64,000 bases of DNA from Mytilinidion resinicola (GCF_010093595.1 NW_022985470.1:134736-198735), one strand, 5' to 3'. Positions 22,609 to 33,947 are shown, counted from the stretch's first letter. Notes: generated by a model from the sequence alone, not told the origin. A program made the numbers and translations.

Positions 22609-25447
22609 TCAGGCCGCGGCGCCCGCCGTCGTCGTGGCCCTCTTCTTCCGCATCTTCCACTCCGCCTTGGCGACGCGCATGAGCAGATCCTCGTCTTTCA
22701 CCGGGATCCAGCTCGTGAGCACCTTCATGCCGTTCTCAAAGTCCGAGTCGAGCAGCACCTCACGCATTGCGTCAATCAGCGCCGCGCTGGTCGCGTGCAG
22801 GACGTCCAAGTCGCCGCTGAAGCTCGCCATGTGCTTCGGCGGGGGGGATGGAGTAGTAGTGGGATGGGTTGAGATGGGTGGGGGAGCGAGCGACTTGTGG
22901 CTGGCGTCGCCGAGCAGCATGAAGACGTCCCAGACGCGGAGTTGGGCGGGGAACGGGATGCTGTAGCTGAAGAGGGTCAGGTACCAGCGCGTGCCGTAGG
23001 CGGTCGAGGTGATGCCGAGTTCCTCCTGCGATAGGGCGGGGCGTTAGCGATGACCGCAGAATTGTAGAGGGGTGTAGGCCACTCATTCGTGGGTGACGCG
23101 TTGCTTTCGAGAGAGAGCAGAGGTGCTTCAGCCACAGCGTTACAGGCGCGGACGAGTGGCTATGGGAGCAGGTTTGCGGATGCAGGGGGCCGAGGGGATT
23201 GGCAGGGAAGAGACGGATGGGGGGTAGAGAGGCGCGAGGCTTACGAGTTTCTTGGCGACGTCGCCGCCGTTGAGCCAGTTCTTTTCGAAGTCGTCGAGGG
23301 CTTCCATGAGGCCGTCGAAGCCGGACTCGTAGAGGCGCTCTAGACCGCGGAGCTGCCATAGACGTACTAGCATCACGAAGGCCTTTTCTTCGTCGTAATA
23401 GCAGAGTAGGGTGGCGGTCAGGGCAGCCATGCCTTGGACGTAGCCGGTGTCTGGGAGGTACAGTGACATGGCGTGGAGGACTCGGAAAAGGAGTCGTTGT
23501 CTGGGGCATATTAGCATGAATAAGGAGATAGAATGTGTGGTATTGAACCCACCCTCCTCGATATCGTCTCCTGAACATGACATGGCCACCAATAGTCCTA
23601 GGAACATCGACGTCAATCTGCATGTCGTCCGCCGAACTCTCCTCTTGCAGTTCATAGAAGCTCTCAATCAAGTCTTGATCCGTCGGGCTGTTCTTGTCGT
23701 TCTTCGCGCTCGCTGCTAGGAATCCATACCAGGCCGTTGACCGCCACCTGTCCGGAATGCCTTTCCAAGTTCGTGATACTAACTTTGGGTCCTTCGTGTC
23801 GAATTCGAAAATCATGCCTCCGCTCTTTGCGCCCTTGGTGACCACCTTGGCCATTTTCCTCCATTTTTCTTCCCGCTCGATCTCCTTTTTCTTCATCGCC
23901 AGCGCTGCCCTACCACCCTCTTCTTGCTCCGCGATGTCGGCGAGCCCAGGGGGTAGAGTGAGCATATCGGCGGCTTCGTCCATCCATCTCCGATCCCTAT
24001 TATGCGGTAGCCTATTCGCTGCGTATCTGATTGGGTTCTGCGTACTGCTAAATGATGTAGTAGTCTTGTTAGAATATATCGAGCCAGTAGGGGGTTTCAA
24101 AGATCGGGGTGCTTTTCGTCTGCTTGATGGGTTCGCAGACCTGGATGAACGCGCATTCGATGGAGACCTCCTTATTGTCCGTCTCCTCCTTGGCTCCTCG
24201 GACACAATTTGTAGTGCCGTTGAAACCCTCTGAAGGCGTGGAGCCTCCTCCCCCGAACCATTCGACCCTCTCGAGCCAACCTTTTTCGGTAGTATGAATC
24301 CATACCGATCGACTTCGCCCCCGCCAATATCTTCCCAGTCCTCTATGCCCCCTGCAGCTTCCGTGGGTTCCTTGATGATCATGCTCTCCCTCCTACTCGG
24401 CGCAAAGCTTGGCGTTCGGAGTGAATGCTGTGATCCGGTCCCAATCTGAGATGTCTTATCCACGGTCAAGGTTGATCCATTTAAAGGTGTCTCGGACACA
24501 CTCTCATCATCAATTGCGGGGTTATCCCGCCACGAAACAGGCGGCGGCTCCTCCCACTCCGGTGCATTCTCATTCCCATGCTCATACATCGACCGCACCC
24601 GCCTCGAAAGCGTCATCTCATCCGTAGACAACACCCTCGTACTCTGCGCCGCAGTCCTCAACGTGGGCCCTCTTGTAAGTCTCGGCGGCGATCTCGGCAT
24701 CTGTCGCGGTGGGGAAAGTGGTGTTTGCAGTTGCTGCTGTCGCGGCGGTGTCTGCGGTCGTGGAGTCTCTTGCGGCGGCGAACTCTCCAGCGGCGGCGAA
24801 TTCTCCGCGTCCCTATTTTTCGCTGACCCCAGCTGTTTATTCATTTTATTTGCCCGCTTCCCGCCCAGCAGCATGCTCCCCCTCTTCGAAAACTCAAGTT
24901 GTGACGGACTCGCGAAGTCCTCGAACCCGCCAGAGGGTATGTCCGTCTCAATGCCCTTGAATGCGCCTTCCCTGCCCATTTCGCCTCCAATTGCCCTATT
25001 ACTTCGCCCGTCCACGCTATTAAACCCCCTCGACCCGTCCTGTATTACAATAGTGGGTAGGCTTGGTACCCGTGGTAATCGCCCACCCACACCGTCGAAA
25101 CTCGCCCTACTCTCCGCCACATCGTGGTCGCCGGCGGTCGAATTGCTGCTGCTGGGCTGCAGGGCCGAGTCGCGCCGCACATCGTCGTCCGCTAGCAGTG
25201 AGCGCTTGAAGGCAGGAGCGCGCGGGCCGGGCGAGGTCCGCGGCCGCCGGACACTGCTGAGCCATGATCGAGAGGTCGAGCTCTTGGAGCTCAGGGTTTC
25301 GGGCGAGCAAGAGGCGGGCAGCGGCGGGAGAGGAGGAGGCGAGGAGGACACCGGAGAGGAGCTGCTGGCGCCTTTGGAAGGCATTGGGAGGCCGTCGGCG
25401 GCGCGAGGTGAGGACGCGGGCGTGTCGCCGGCGGTATCGCGACTCAT
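22609..25447 (-). CDS. TBC-domain Rab GTPase-activating protein
   Basis: Three exons (23553..25447, 23245..23500, 22609..23025), introns 52 and 219 nt, 855 aa. The first ~480 residues are disordered, Ser/Pro/Arg-rich. The TBC domain follows (about 560-800). It contains the arginine-finger motif I-x2-D-x2-R (IDVDVPR, Arg ~617) and the glutamine-finger YVQ (~652-654, in LPDTGYVQGMAALTA), so both catalytic residues are present and Rab GTP hydrolysis should be stimulated. Later blocks (AYGTRWYLTLFSYSIPFPAQ, RVWDVFMLLGDA) are the usual TBC C-terminal helices. A low-complexity Pro/Thr insert follows, then a conserved tail (MKVLTSWIPVKDEDLLMRVA). The target Rab cannot be read from sequence. The 219-nt second intron is long for this region. 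Start at 25447 is the first ATG of a long open frame; a later start within the disordered part is possible. Confidence 0.88.
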
Positions 25448-26498
25448 GGCGGTGGCCGGGGAGAGCCAGCGGGGTATCGCGACTCGGTGTCCAGCTTGGT
25501 GGCTTGGTATACGAAGGGAGGTGGGTGAATGGGAGCGCGGCGTGTTGTAGTTCTCGAAGTTTGGTCGTCAGGGTCGTGGTGTTGTCCGAGCGTAGGTACA
25601 AAGGTAGGGCGGTGCGGAGGTGTCGCAATCGCGGTCGCACCGGGCTGACGGCGGGGGACTGCGCTCACAGAACCGCGAGTTTTCTGGCCATTGCAAGACA
25701 GTCAGAGAATTCCTCCAGCGATGTCAATTGGGAGAAGGAGCCGCAGTGTTTGTCGCAGTTGGGCGGGAAAGGGGCGTCGCCTTCTCGAAGCTGCGCATGC
25801 TGCAGGTGAAGGGGCGCCAGCCAACCACGGGCCGCGACTCTGGAGCCCGCGGCGGCGATCCTGATTAGCCACCTCGAGTCTGGAAGCCGCGGCCGTTGCA
25901 CGAAGCCCGATGCGGCCTGGCAGCAGCTGCCCGTTGTGGCTCGGCATTCACTGGGCAGGAGCATTCCTGGGCATGTCATCCATGTCGTATAATCATCTCC
26001 CCCGCAATATACCGCCCGCTGTCCCTCTCCACCCATTCACCCTCAGCTCCCCTCAGCTCCCCTCAGCTCCTCGCCGCGAGAACTGCGGTATTGCAGCCGC
26101 TGCTTCTTCAAACACTGTCCCCCTTTCCTTGCATCCGTAGCAGTCCTCTCCGAGCTACAACCACCACCATCGCCCCCAAAGAAGAAGGTCTCCTAACCCG
26201 GTGCTCCTCCCGCAGCACTCGCGTCAGCTCAATCGCCTCTTCAACCCTAAAGCAGCACTAGATCCGTCTGCCCAGACCGCACCGCGGCCCAGCCACCGCA
26301 TGTTCGTGTCCCAATGGCTGCCAGCAAGGCCGTCTTGAAACCTCTCACGTGCCCGGTAGCACGACCACGTAATCGTGTCCGGATCAACTCCAGATCCCAT
26401 ACGCATAGCACCCCGACTATCATATGCACGCGATCCTGTCTCCCAGCTAGAGCCATGCTCTGTCCGACGCCCTGTGCTACTCTGGGGTTGGTAGTTCG
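25448..26498. other. Intergenic, promoter side of the TBC gene
   Basis: About 1 kb between the TBC start and the stop of the next minus-strand gene. It holds the TBC promoter and a short 10-bp triplication at 26041-26070. Open frames here are overlapping and featureless. Confidence 0.5.
26041..26070. repeat. 10-bp unit repeated three times
   Basis: Three perfect head-to-tail copies of cctcagctcc. It lies ~600 bp upstream of the TBC-domain gene, on its promoter side. No function is evident. Confidence 0.9.
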
Positions 26499-28064
26499 TC
26501 ACTCGTAACTCCATCCGAAGACCCCAAGCCCAAATATAGCTGTTAGAACGGCTACAGCATACTGACCGATTCCCGTGCCCCCTTGGACATCTTTTCTGAG
26601 TGCGATCCATAGCGCTGCAGCCACTAGGCTCGCAAGGATAGTTAGACTCACGAAGATCGCGATTGCGAATTTGTTCGGCCCATCGTGGATGTGTACACCC
26701 CAGCCTATTGGGCTGAATGCTGAGCCAAGTGCTCCTAGAATGCCGTCATGCAATTTCTTCGGCATGCGATCCTGGAGCCGCTGTCCCTCATAGTACTCAG
26801 GGTGTCGTAGGGCATGCAAGAAGACGGAAGAAGGAAGCGGTGGGTTGAGCGGGCAAGGATCGTAGTGGTAGCGCTGTGCTCGTACCTCCAATTCTGGGGG
26901 TATCTCCTGCGCGAGGTGGCCGGCGTTGTAGCCGCGATGATGGCGGAAGAGCTCGAACTGTGCTAGGGATTAGTTGGCGTACAGCATGCGGAGTTTTGGT
27001 GGAATGCCTTGGTGTAGGATATCGAGTACGGGGCCTTGAGCGTGCGCTTGAGCCAGTTACCACGGAGTCTATCGTACGCCATCTTCGTATTTTGGAAGAA
27101 GATGTGGTCTTGACGTGCATGCGTGACGTCGACTTCCGCGAAGTCATTGTGATGCGGAGCTACCTGCAATGAGAGGAAGAGAAATCTTCCAATTTGGCCT
27201 CGGGCGGCGCTTTGAACTTGGGTAACTGCGGCTAGTTGAGGTGCAGAGCTAGAGGACTGGCGGGGCTGTACGTTCGATTGACGAGAATTGTTGGTACTGA
27301 TATTAATTGTCGGGTCTTTTGCAGGTGCTCGAACTTGATTTACTGATGGATATCTTTTGAGGCACCTGGTGAGCAGAAGGGTTCATGGAAAATAGCGGGT
27401 GCCGCTGGGGTTGGTCTTACACGCGGGCTCCTTGCCTGCCGGAAGCATACACGACGAGTTCTTGAACACCGTCGAGTTGCTCTTCAGAAAGCCCCTGGAA
27501 ATCCTCGTATAGTCGTTCGCCACAGGCCTAATATTGTCAGAACGATACCGCGCTCAAGTTTAAAGGACATACGCAAGTCCATTCGATCCTTTGTGCGCCC
27601 TGCGCAACCCGAGGCCTGAAAGCCATCTCTATGCAGTCTCGAGTTTCTTTCTCGAATATCTGTTCCCCTATGAACATCATGGCTGCCGAGGTAATCCATT
27701 GCCAAACGCTTATCATGTCGAGGATCTCAAGTAGCGTTGAATAAAGCAGAAAGATCAGCAATGAAATGATGGACAGAACACAAACATCCTCTAATAACCT
27801 AATGCCAATAGCCCCTGGAACTTCGGAATTGCCTGCGTACCGGAAGGCGGGCAGATTTGCGAGCCTAGTTCTTACGGTGTCTAGCACATCCTGTTTTGTG
27901 TCTGCGTCCACTCGATCTGGAGGTAAAGCACCATATTCCTCTTCATGTCGTCTCTCGAAGTCGACCAGCTTCTGGTATACATTTACTTGCGCGTCGTACT
28001 GTGTAGATGTTAGTCATATAGCTCGCTGGGAAGAGACGTAGGTCTCAAAGGAGTAGCTTGACAT
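26499..28064 (-). CDS. Uncharacterised fungal membrane protein with CACG...YEDF motif
   Basis: Five exons by hand-splicing: 28038..28064, 27573..27998, 27421..27527, 27008..27365 and 26499..26957, giving 458 aa. Order seen: MSSYSFETY-YDAQVNVYQKL, an acidic helix, a hydrophobic segment (LLEDVCVLSIISLLIFLLYS), a helix ending in RIEWTCACGERLYEDF, a Ser/Gln-rich linker, a segment with KRTLKAPYSISYTK, then RYHYDPCPLNPPLPSSVFLH, a WGVHIHDG motif, and two C-terminal membrane segments split by LRKDVQGG. This architecture matches a widespread fungal family I know only as hypothetical. The first intron is short (39 nt) and intron 4 uses a GC donor (AAG|GCATTC), so exons 1 and 4 are the least certain. 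No function is assigned. Confidence 0.7.
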
Positions 28065-28903
28065 GCCGACTGTGGTTCTGTCTTAGTGTAGGGGAATTGG
28101 GCCACCATGTTCACCAAGACGTCGTGCTGATATGCTCTGGTCGGATAGCTCCCCGCTCGTCGAAGCAGCCGGGAAAGTCCAGGTAAAGCAGTTGAGACTA
28201 GGCTGAAGGAAACTGATGTTTGAAAGAGGTCCCTGTTGGGAACGGCGAGTTACTTCGACTTTGTCAAATGAACGTGGCTGTATGAAGATCCTGAGGTGTG
28301 ATTGTAGACGTAAAAATGACTCTATAAGACTCGAATAGGCTACATGTGTAACAAATTATAATGTGAGATCTAGAAATATAGATGTTCTAAGTAGAGATCT
28401 TTGGAAGAGCGGTTAACTCTGACAAGGCTGAGAATAGCGGCTCGGATCGGTCGAGATGTGATGTTAGGGCACCTGATCATCCCAGCCGCCGTGGCGTGCT
28501 CAGCATTTTGCATGAAAACATTAGTCTGCGAGTCGTAATGCGCCCAGCTCCTAAAAGGGATAAAGGATGAAGAATTTGTGAAGGCATTGCGAGAACTTCT
28601 CCGCATCCCGGCAGCATGTCTAGCCGAGCTTCAGGGCCCAGTCGATCTCCCGCCACCTCGCTCAAAGCGGCAAAGATCAGGGGCACCAGGTTCAGCAGCA
28701 CCCCCAAGCTTCCGATAAACACGAGTCCTAGCCCTCCCGTCCTCGAGATATCTAGGCTCTGCGCCCCCACCGATACTTCAGCTCTTCGGCATGTTGCATA
28801 TCTTTTTCCAGGCGTTTCTCCTTGTTTTACACACTCCCTAATACCCCTACGCGTTGTTCGCTTTGCGTTCGCTACCGTTCTTTGTTCTAAGACGTTCATT
28901 AGT
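28065..28903. other. Intergenic between membrane-protein and WSC genes
   Basis: A divergent promoter region of ~840 bp. A minus-strand open frame overlaps its right half (28477-28998) and includes a hydrophobic stretch (LGLVFIGSLGVLLNLVPLIF), but it runs antisense into the WSC gene and has no supported start. I do not call it a gene. Confidence 0.45.
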
Positions 28904-29579
28904 ATGGTTCCTTCCTCTGTGCTACGCGTGTTTGTCGCGGTCTTCTCCTGGAGTTTCGTAGTTGCTGCGAGCACGACGACGGGCACTGCGGCGAGCACAT
29001 CCGTTTCTGCGACGGTCTATCCAGGAGCTGGGATCTATAAGTACGCCGGTTGTTACAACGAGACGACTGGATATACGGCCAATGGGGGTGCCAGGGCGTT
29101 GAGCGCTGGAGGTTGGACAATGGTGAGTTTTGTCGATGCTCTCAGTGGAGTATCGCTAATAATCTAACTTGGCTAACCATGTTCATCGATAGGAAGGTCA
29201 AGACGACATGACCCCCGATACGTGCCTCTCCTTCTGCAACGGAATGAACTACGCTGGCCTCGAATACGGACGCGAGTGCTGGTGTAGCTATGCCCTCTCG
29301 AACTTATCGAAGAAGTTAGATGAGAAGAAATGTGGTATGGCTTGTGCTGGAGATGGAACCAAATTCTGTGGCGGATATCTCTCGTAAGATGGGGCTTAGT
29401 TTGATCTGCATTAGTAAATACGGCTCGCTGACAAGAATTCCAGGATAACGCTGTACAATCTGACCACAGGGACCGAGTCCACCGACACAAAGACCGGTGG
29501 TGTCGGGCAGACGACGTCGAGCACTAGGCTAGCTACCACTCTCATAGGTATAGTGGGAGCAATAGTCCTTCTATTGTAG
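28904..29579 (+). CDS. Small WSC-domain protein, probably GPI-anchored
   Basis: Three exons (28904..29122, 29193..29383, 29444..29579), introns 70 and 60 nt, 181 aa. Residues 1-22 form a signal peptide (MVPSSVLRVFVAVFSWSFVV AA). A Ser/Thr spacer precedes one WSC carbohydrate-binding domain (about 46-140) with the eight cysteines in order: GCYN, DTCLSFC, ECWC, KCGMAC and KFCGG. The C terminus is Thr/Ser-rich, then a hydrophobic tail (TTLIGIVGAIVLLL) with no charged residues after it, as in GPI-anchor signals. WSC domains bind wall glucan or mannoprotein; the true Wsc sensors have a cytoplasmic tail, which is absent here, so a wall-anchored binding protein is more likely than a signalling sensor. 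The start was chosen for the signal peptide; the frame is open further upstream. Confidence 0.85.
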
Positions 29580-29724
29580 CTGTAAAGTCATGTTTTGTTT
29601 ATATCTCAATCTACATACGCTGAACCCACTTTACTTGGTCTTTTCCATGCATCAATGGCCACGGTTTCCTGGCAGCTCCTCTGGCCTGTCCCCCGTAAAT
29701 TCTGCCACTGGACCATCGACGTCA

Positions 29725-30096
29725 TTAATATTCTAGTATCAAACTTTCCGGGAAGCCGTCAATGCCGGACAGAGACGTCCTCTTGCTTTCTAGGCAGTAC
29801 GCGGAAGCTCTTCGAGCAGAATAAGCCATAATGTCTATTGCGCTCCATGACCTCACTCCATTGGTCCCGACAGCCTGCTGCAGACCCCTTGAAACCTCAT
29901 CACGTCCCTTGAAGACCACCCTCTCTACAGCACGTTTATCGCAGTCCAGAGTCTTGGGGTTAAAATTGTCGTCGCAAATCTCCCGCAGCCTACCAAGGAT
30001 CACGGATTGTAGACGGGGCATCTTGCACAACATCTCGAACACTGCTCATGAGAGCTTATAGTTGCCACGTAAATACAGAGATTCGAATATCTTCAT
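29725..30096 (-). pseudogene. Leucine-rich F-box-type fragment, broken
   Basis: A minus-strand frame from an ATG at 30096 reads MKIFESLYLRGNYKLS, hits an in-frame TGA (30046-30048), then continues as VFEMLCKMPRLQSVILGRL... to a stop at 29725. The pattern of short leucine-rich strands (FESLYLRG; LQSVILGRLREI; VERVVFKG) resembles the C-terminal part of fungal F-box/LRR-like proteins. The stop could come from CGA by C-to-T change. It is not obviously derived from either F-box gene in the window. The family call is inference from pattern only. Confidence 0.35.
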
Positions 30097-30344
30097 AGCT
30101 ATATTAATGTTAGTCATGTATTCGTGTGTTCGGAGGTGTGGGCTTCTAAGGTTGGCTTTAGTTTACCCCGTTAGCTCAGGATATCGAGTCTGTCCTGGAT
30201 TTGAGGAGTTCAAGCTCGTGAAACGCCAGAGAAATCACCTGGTAGCCTATTTCACAAGCCGATAAAGAGCGGGTCACGGGAAAGCTCGTGCTCACACGTG
30301 TTCGTTCTAGTATGAATTCACCTTATAGATGATTCTCTTTCGCA

Positions 30345-30352
30345 TATAAATA
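30345..30352 (+). promoter_or_regulatory. TATA-like box of the first F-box gene
   Basis: TATAAATA about 250 bp upstream of the ATG at 30599. The second F-box paralogue has the same octamer ~150 bp upstream of its start. Confidence 0.45.
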
Positions 30353-30598
30353 TGCACTCCCGCCAGTCTCTTGTCTCCAGCAACACACACACGCAGATCT
30401 CGACCACGAAACCACCCCACCAGAAGCAGCAAGCTACTCGAACCACATCACATTCCCCATCTGGTGCTCTGGCTTGCGCATAAATACCTGGTACCTTCAA
30501 GGTTCTCTGACTCTCACCTACCTCCCTTGCCAACCACACCACACCACACCACCATCTTTCTCATTCCTGGGACATCGTCCACTACAGCGTCGCCCACA

Positions 30599-32191
30599 AT
30601 GTCTCAATTCCAGACGACGAATCCCGCTGAAGAGATGAACGCTCTTGGTTTCGCCGGACTACCGGCAGATATTCTCGATCTTCTCGGCAAAGAGCATCTC
30701 GACAGTCCGGACTTCTTCAATATGCGCCTAACCTGCCGCAGCGTTCAGGCCAAGACGTTCCACGCCTTTGGCAAGCGTTATTTCCACCACGTCAAGTTCA
30801 TGCTGTCTCCGCATAGCCTGGCGGCCCTCGAGGCAATCTCCAAGAGCGAGTTCTCTAGCTTCATACGCCATGTCGGCATTGGATTGGAGCGCCTCCACAC
30901 CAACAAAGATCATACATTTCATCACCTCGCTTATAGCAAGGATAAGAGAGGATGGCTCAAGAAGTATGACCAGACATACGAAGATGAAGTCCGCAAGCAG
31001 CAAGAGATGGAGCAGAACAAGACAAACCTGAAGATCCTCGTCAAAGTATTCAGGACTCTTCCCAACCTGAAGACAGTTGGTGTTGGTGGCCCCAGCATAA
31101 AGAGCCAAGCAGCGGAACGAATCTGGGATACAGAGAACATGCAGAGCTGGGGTACGGAGCACATGCTCAGGAAGTTGGGCGCAGAAGACGACAGGGCTGA
31201 CAGGAAGCGTGAACCTCGATACGCCAAGGATAGGATCTATAGATGTAAAAAAGCGCCGGAACGACAGACGATACTGTACGATGAAGAGAAGAAACATCGG
31301 ACGTTTGGTATCGTCTTCAAGGCCTTCGTGGCGGCTGCCGACCGGGGCCTTAAGCTGGATCTGTATATCCCGGAGTTCTGGACGTGGTATTCAGCAGAAG
31401 AAGCTATCCCTTCCTCCCTCTTCTCCCTCAAAGGCTCGAACGTTGAGAAAGCCCTGAGTCGCATTGGCTCTTTGACAGTGAACTTGACCGACGTCTATGG
31501 CGACGGAGACGAGGAAAAGCAGCTCCTAGACACTTGGATCGAAGGATTGTGCCGGCAAGCTAAGTCTGCGACATCCATCCAACTCTGCCAGGAATTTGGC
31601 CACAGCCAGAACCTCGACTACTTCTTTAAGCCGCTCGCTGAAGGTGGCTACACGCAGCTCAAAAGTCTGCGGGTCAGCTGTGTTGAGATCGAGCTACAGC
31701 TGCTCTTGGGAGCGTTGAGGAAGCTGTCTCCCACGATCGAGGTCATCTACCTCTCTACCTTCAACATCACGAAAGCCGGATACGATCCCATCATAATGTA
31801 TGATGAGTCCTACGGCAGGTACGACAAATGGGGGGACGTCTACAAGCTGCTGCAAGACTTGCGAAAGCTGAAGACGTTATCGCTGGCGTATCTCACTGAG
31901 TATCGCGGACCCATCAAGGAGGAGACCACGGACGACAACTCAGAGGGGGAAGCGATTGCTGCTCTTGTGGGCCCTATTGCTACTGCAATTGCTGACGATA
32001 ACAAGAAAGATGGGTACTGGAAATATCAACGGGCGTGGAAGGATTATCTCGTAGTCTACGGCCACCAGAAGATCGTGGACGCCCTTGGACGCGCTATCAA
32101 GGACAATGAAGAAACAATCACCCAGGACTATTGGGGGCGTCGTGGTTGCAAGAAGTTCCGCGCCGTACGCGTTCGCAAACTTCGCTCTTAG
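30599..32191 (+). CDS. F-box domain protein, paralogue 1
   Basis: A single-exon, 530-aa protein starting at MSQFQTTNP in a good context (cccacaATG). The upstream frame is open but reads like 5' UTR. An F-box-like module covers ~15-60 (GFAGLPADILDLLGKEHLDS, then FFNMRLTCRSVQAKTFHAFG). It is followed by a conserved block (YFHHVKFMLSPHSL; SFIRHVGIGLERL) and LRR-like segments (TLPNLKTVGVGGP; TQLKSLRVSCVEIELQLLLG; LRKLKTLSLAYLTEYRGP). F-box proteins bind SKP1 and bring substrates to SCF ubiquitin ligases. Substrate unknown. It shares this whole layout, including FMLSP, VGVGGP and EYRGP, with the gene at 45990-47630, so the two are paralogues. The C terminus is basic (KKFRAVRVRKLRS). Confidence 0.8.
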   Translation: MSQFQTTNPAEEMNALGFAGLPADILDLLGKEHLDSPDFFNMRLTCRSVQAKTFHAFGKRYFHHVKFMLSPHSLAALEAISKSEFSSFIRHVGIGLERLHTNKDHTFHHLAYSKDKRGWLKKYDQTYEDEVRKQQEMEQNKTNLKILVKVFRTLPNLKTVGVGGPSIKSQAAERIWDTENMQSWGTEHMLRKLGAEDDRADRKREPRYAKDRIYRCKKAPERQTILYDEEKKHRTFGIVFKAFVAAADRGLKLDLYIPEFWTWYSAEEAIPSSLFSLKGSNVEKALSRIGSLTVNLTDVYGDGDEEKQLLDTWIEGLCRQAKSATSIQLCQEFGHSQNLDYFFKPLAEGGYTQLKSLRVSCVEIELQLLLGALRKLSPTIEVIYLSTFNITKAGYDPIIMYDESYGRYDKWGDVYKLLQDLRKLKTLSLAYLTEYRGPIKEETTDDNSEGEAIAALVGPIATAIADDNKKDGYWKYQRAWKDYLVVYGHQKIVDALGRAIKDNEETITQDYWGRRGCKKFRAVRVRKLRS

Positions 32192-33266
32192 TGTTGTTTC
32201 AACCGGTGAGAGGCGAACGCGGTGGAGAAGGTTTGAGTGGAGAAGGACCCTAGATAGTTAATAGGGCTGGCGAGTTCTTAGAAGCTGTGGTAGAGCGACT
32301 AGGAAAGTTAGCTTGTGGGGCAGATGGAGTGATTTAGCTGCGGCTGCTGGTGGGTGTTGGTCGGCTGCTTAGGTTCATTAGGGGCTTACTCACAACGGAG
32401 AGAAGGCAAAGATGTTCGTATATCCGAGCCAGAGGCAGCACTATCTCAAGCTTGATTATACTGCAATCTACATAGACCAATCTTTTGTGGATGCCCCTTG
32501 TCTTCCTGAGTGAATATCACCATGGTCCAGTCTACTTCCTTGCAATTCTCCCCACGAGCGCAATACCAAGTTGCCGGCGTTGCGATGCCGGCAGTCAGGT
32601 ACGGCCGCCACGTAAGCCCACTCCCCGTCCTACAAATGCTAGCACACACAGGCGATGGCAAAGGTATGGCCAACGCTCGCCTCTGCACGACGGAGACGTG
32701 TTTTCGAATATCCGGATGGAAGCTAAGTGGGAAGGCCTGGACGGGGACGTGGTACGCAAATCTTCAACAATTCTTATGATCTGTACCACTCCATAATACT
32801 GCGGTTTGCGCCATTCGCGATACTGCGTTGCGACCCCTATTCTTACCCAGCACTCTTCATATTATAGCCCTGCTTTCCTCGCAAACCTCTGTGTCTCCCT
32901 TGCAAACCTCCCTCAATAGCTCTCTGCACGTAGCCACTGCCCTGCCGAGCAATCGAAGATCATAATGGCAGACAAGAACGAAGATCCAGTGGAACTATTC
33001 AGCAAGAGGTTCAGCAGCTTGAAGGTTCCTTTGTTGGCAGCCCGGGCACGGCGGAGTATGTCCTCAGGAGAAGGGCTTGGCAGGAGTAGCACTGGTCTAA
33101 TCCATGTCCTCTTAGCGACGAACAATCTTGGGCGTGAGAGGGCTGGCCAGCGCGAGATGTCCGAGGATGGGTAAATTCGACTGGATCGTCGGCAGGCTCA
33201 TCCGGAGAGAAAGCAGCATGCGCTCATCCACCACCACTGCGCGAACCGGAATCTAGCGCTGAGATA
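32192..33266. other. Intergenic, weak open frames only
   Basis: Includes overlapping frames on both strands at 32446-32796 and a 69-codon plus frame at 32965-33174 (MADKNEDPVELFSKRFSSLK...). The latter has a protein-like start but no family match, and its end is not convincing. It may be a small gene or the remnant of one. Confidence 0.35.
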
Positions 33267-33947
33267 CTAGTTAGTAGACGAGTCGTATGGGATAGGTTGG
33301 ATAAGTCCTCCATTAATTATTTCCGCATCGTTCATATTCCCCTGTCCATATTGATGAGCGAATGGGATAGGTTGGATAAGTCCTTGATTAATCTGAAGCT
33401 CGATGATATTTACGCGCAACTGCAAGTTCTCGTTCTTTAGATAGAGATTCTCGGATTATAGTGATTGCAAGCGTTGGTTGCGGAACTGTAACTCGGATTC
33501 CACTAACTGCTCGTCGTCCTTGAGGTCGTGACTGGAAGTGTCGCGCTCTTGCTCGCCCTTTGATCCAGTAAATCGGGCTCTTCTCCGACTTCTCTGGACC
33601 GTGCCTATGTATTATTAGACTTGTTAATGCCGCTGCAGGAGTAAAAATTCTAATCAACTTTGGGCCCCGGCTTTATCTTTTGATTAGGATACACGCATAG
33701 CTGCGCAGACTTTCCACAAAAGAGGCAGCTTGGAAGAGTTCGGTCGCTACATTAAGAGCGACTAGCGAGTGGAAATTGTAATCATGGCAAAGTTTCTCAG
33801 ACCATTTCACTTTCCACCTGTCACATAGACACGTTAGCAGATTAGTCCTATTATTCATATTAGTGCATGCACGTACCTCCGGCAAGATTTGCATGGTTGT
33901 TGTGCTTTATCAGCCGAGGGTTGTTGATGGCTCGCTGTAAGTTCCAT
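33267..33947 (-). pseudogene. Basic/coiled-coil gene with one in-frame stop
   Basis: Three exons fit in phase: 33877..33947, 33693..33817 and 33267..33604 (introns 59 and 88 nt). Exon 1 starts MELTASHQQPSADKAQQPCK. The join gives CKSCRRWKVKWSE, which looks like the start of a Zn2Cys6 DNA-binding cluster (usual form CxxCRxRKxKC) with one cysteine replaced by Trp. Exon 3 begins with an Arg-rich patch (QRSRRRARF), then a coiled coil (LVESELQFRNQRLQSL, stop, SENLYLKNENLQLRVNIIEL). The in-frame TAA (33456-33458) lies where Gln is expected, so CAA-to-TAA is likely. The C terminus has GLIQPIP twice, 75 bp apart. Transcription-factor origin is inference. An alternative is a real short protein ending at the TAA. 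Confidence 0.4.

Larger units (their letters stand above)
29580..30598. other. Intergenic with one gene relic and the F-box 1 promoter
   Basis: About 1 kb between the WSC stop and the first F-box start. It holds the minus-strand relic at 29725-30096 and a TATA-like site at 30345-30352. The last ~200 bp are C/A-rich with CACACC runs, as in a 5' leader. Confidence 0.55.

Noticed and set aside
28477..28998. 173-codon minus frame with a membrane-like segment
   Set aside because: It runs antisense across the start and signal peptide of the WSC gene, and no exon structure could be built.
32446..32796. Overlapping short frames on both strands after the first F-box gene
   Set aside because: No family match and both strands are open. 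The ends are not flanked by plausible splice sites.
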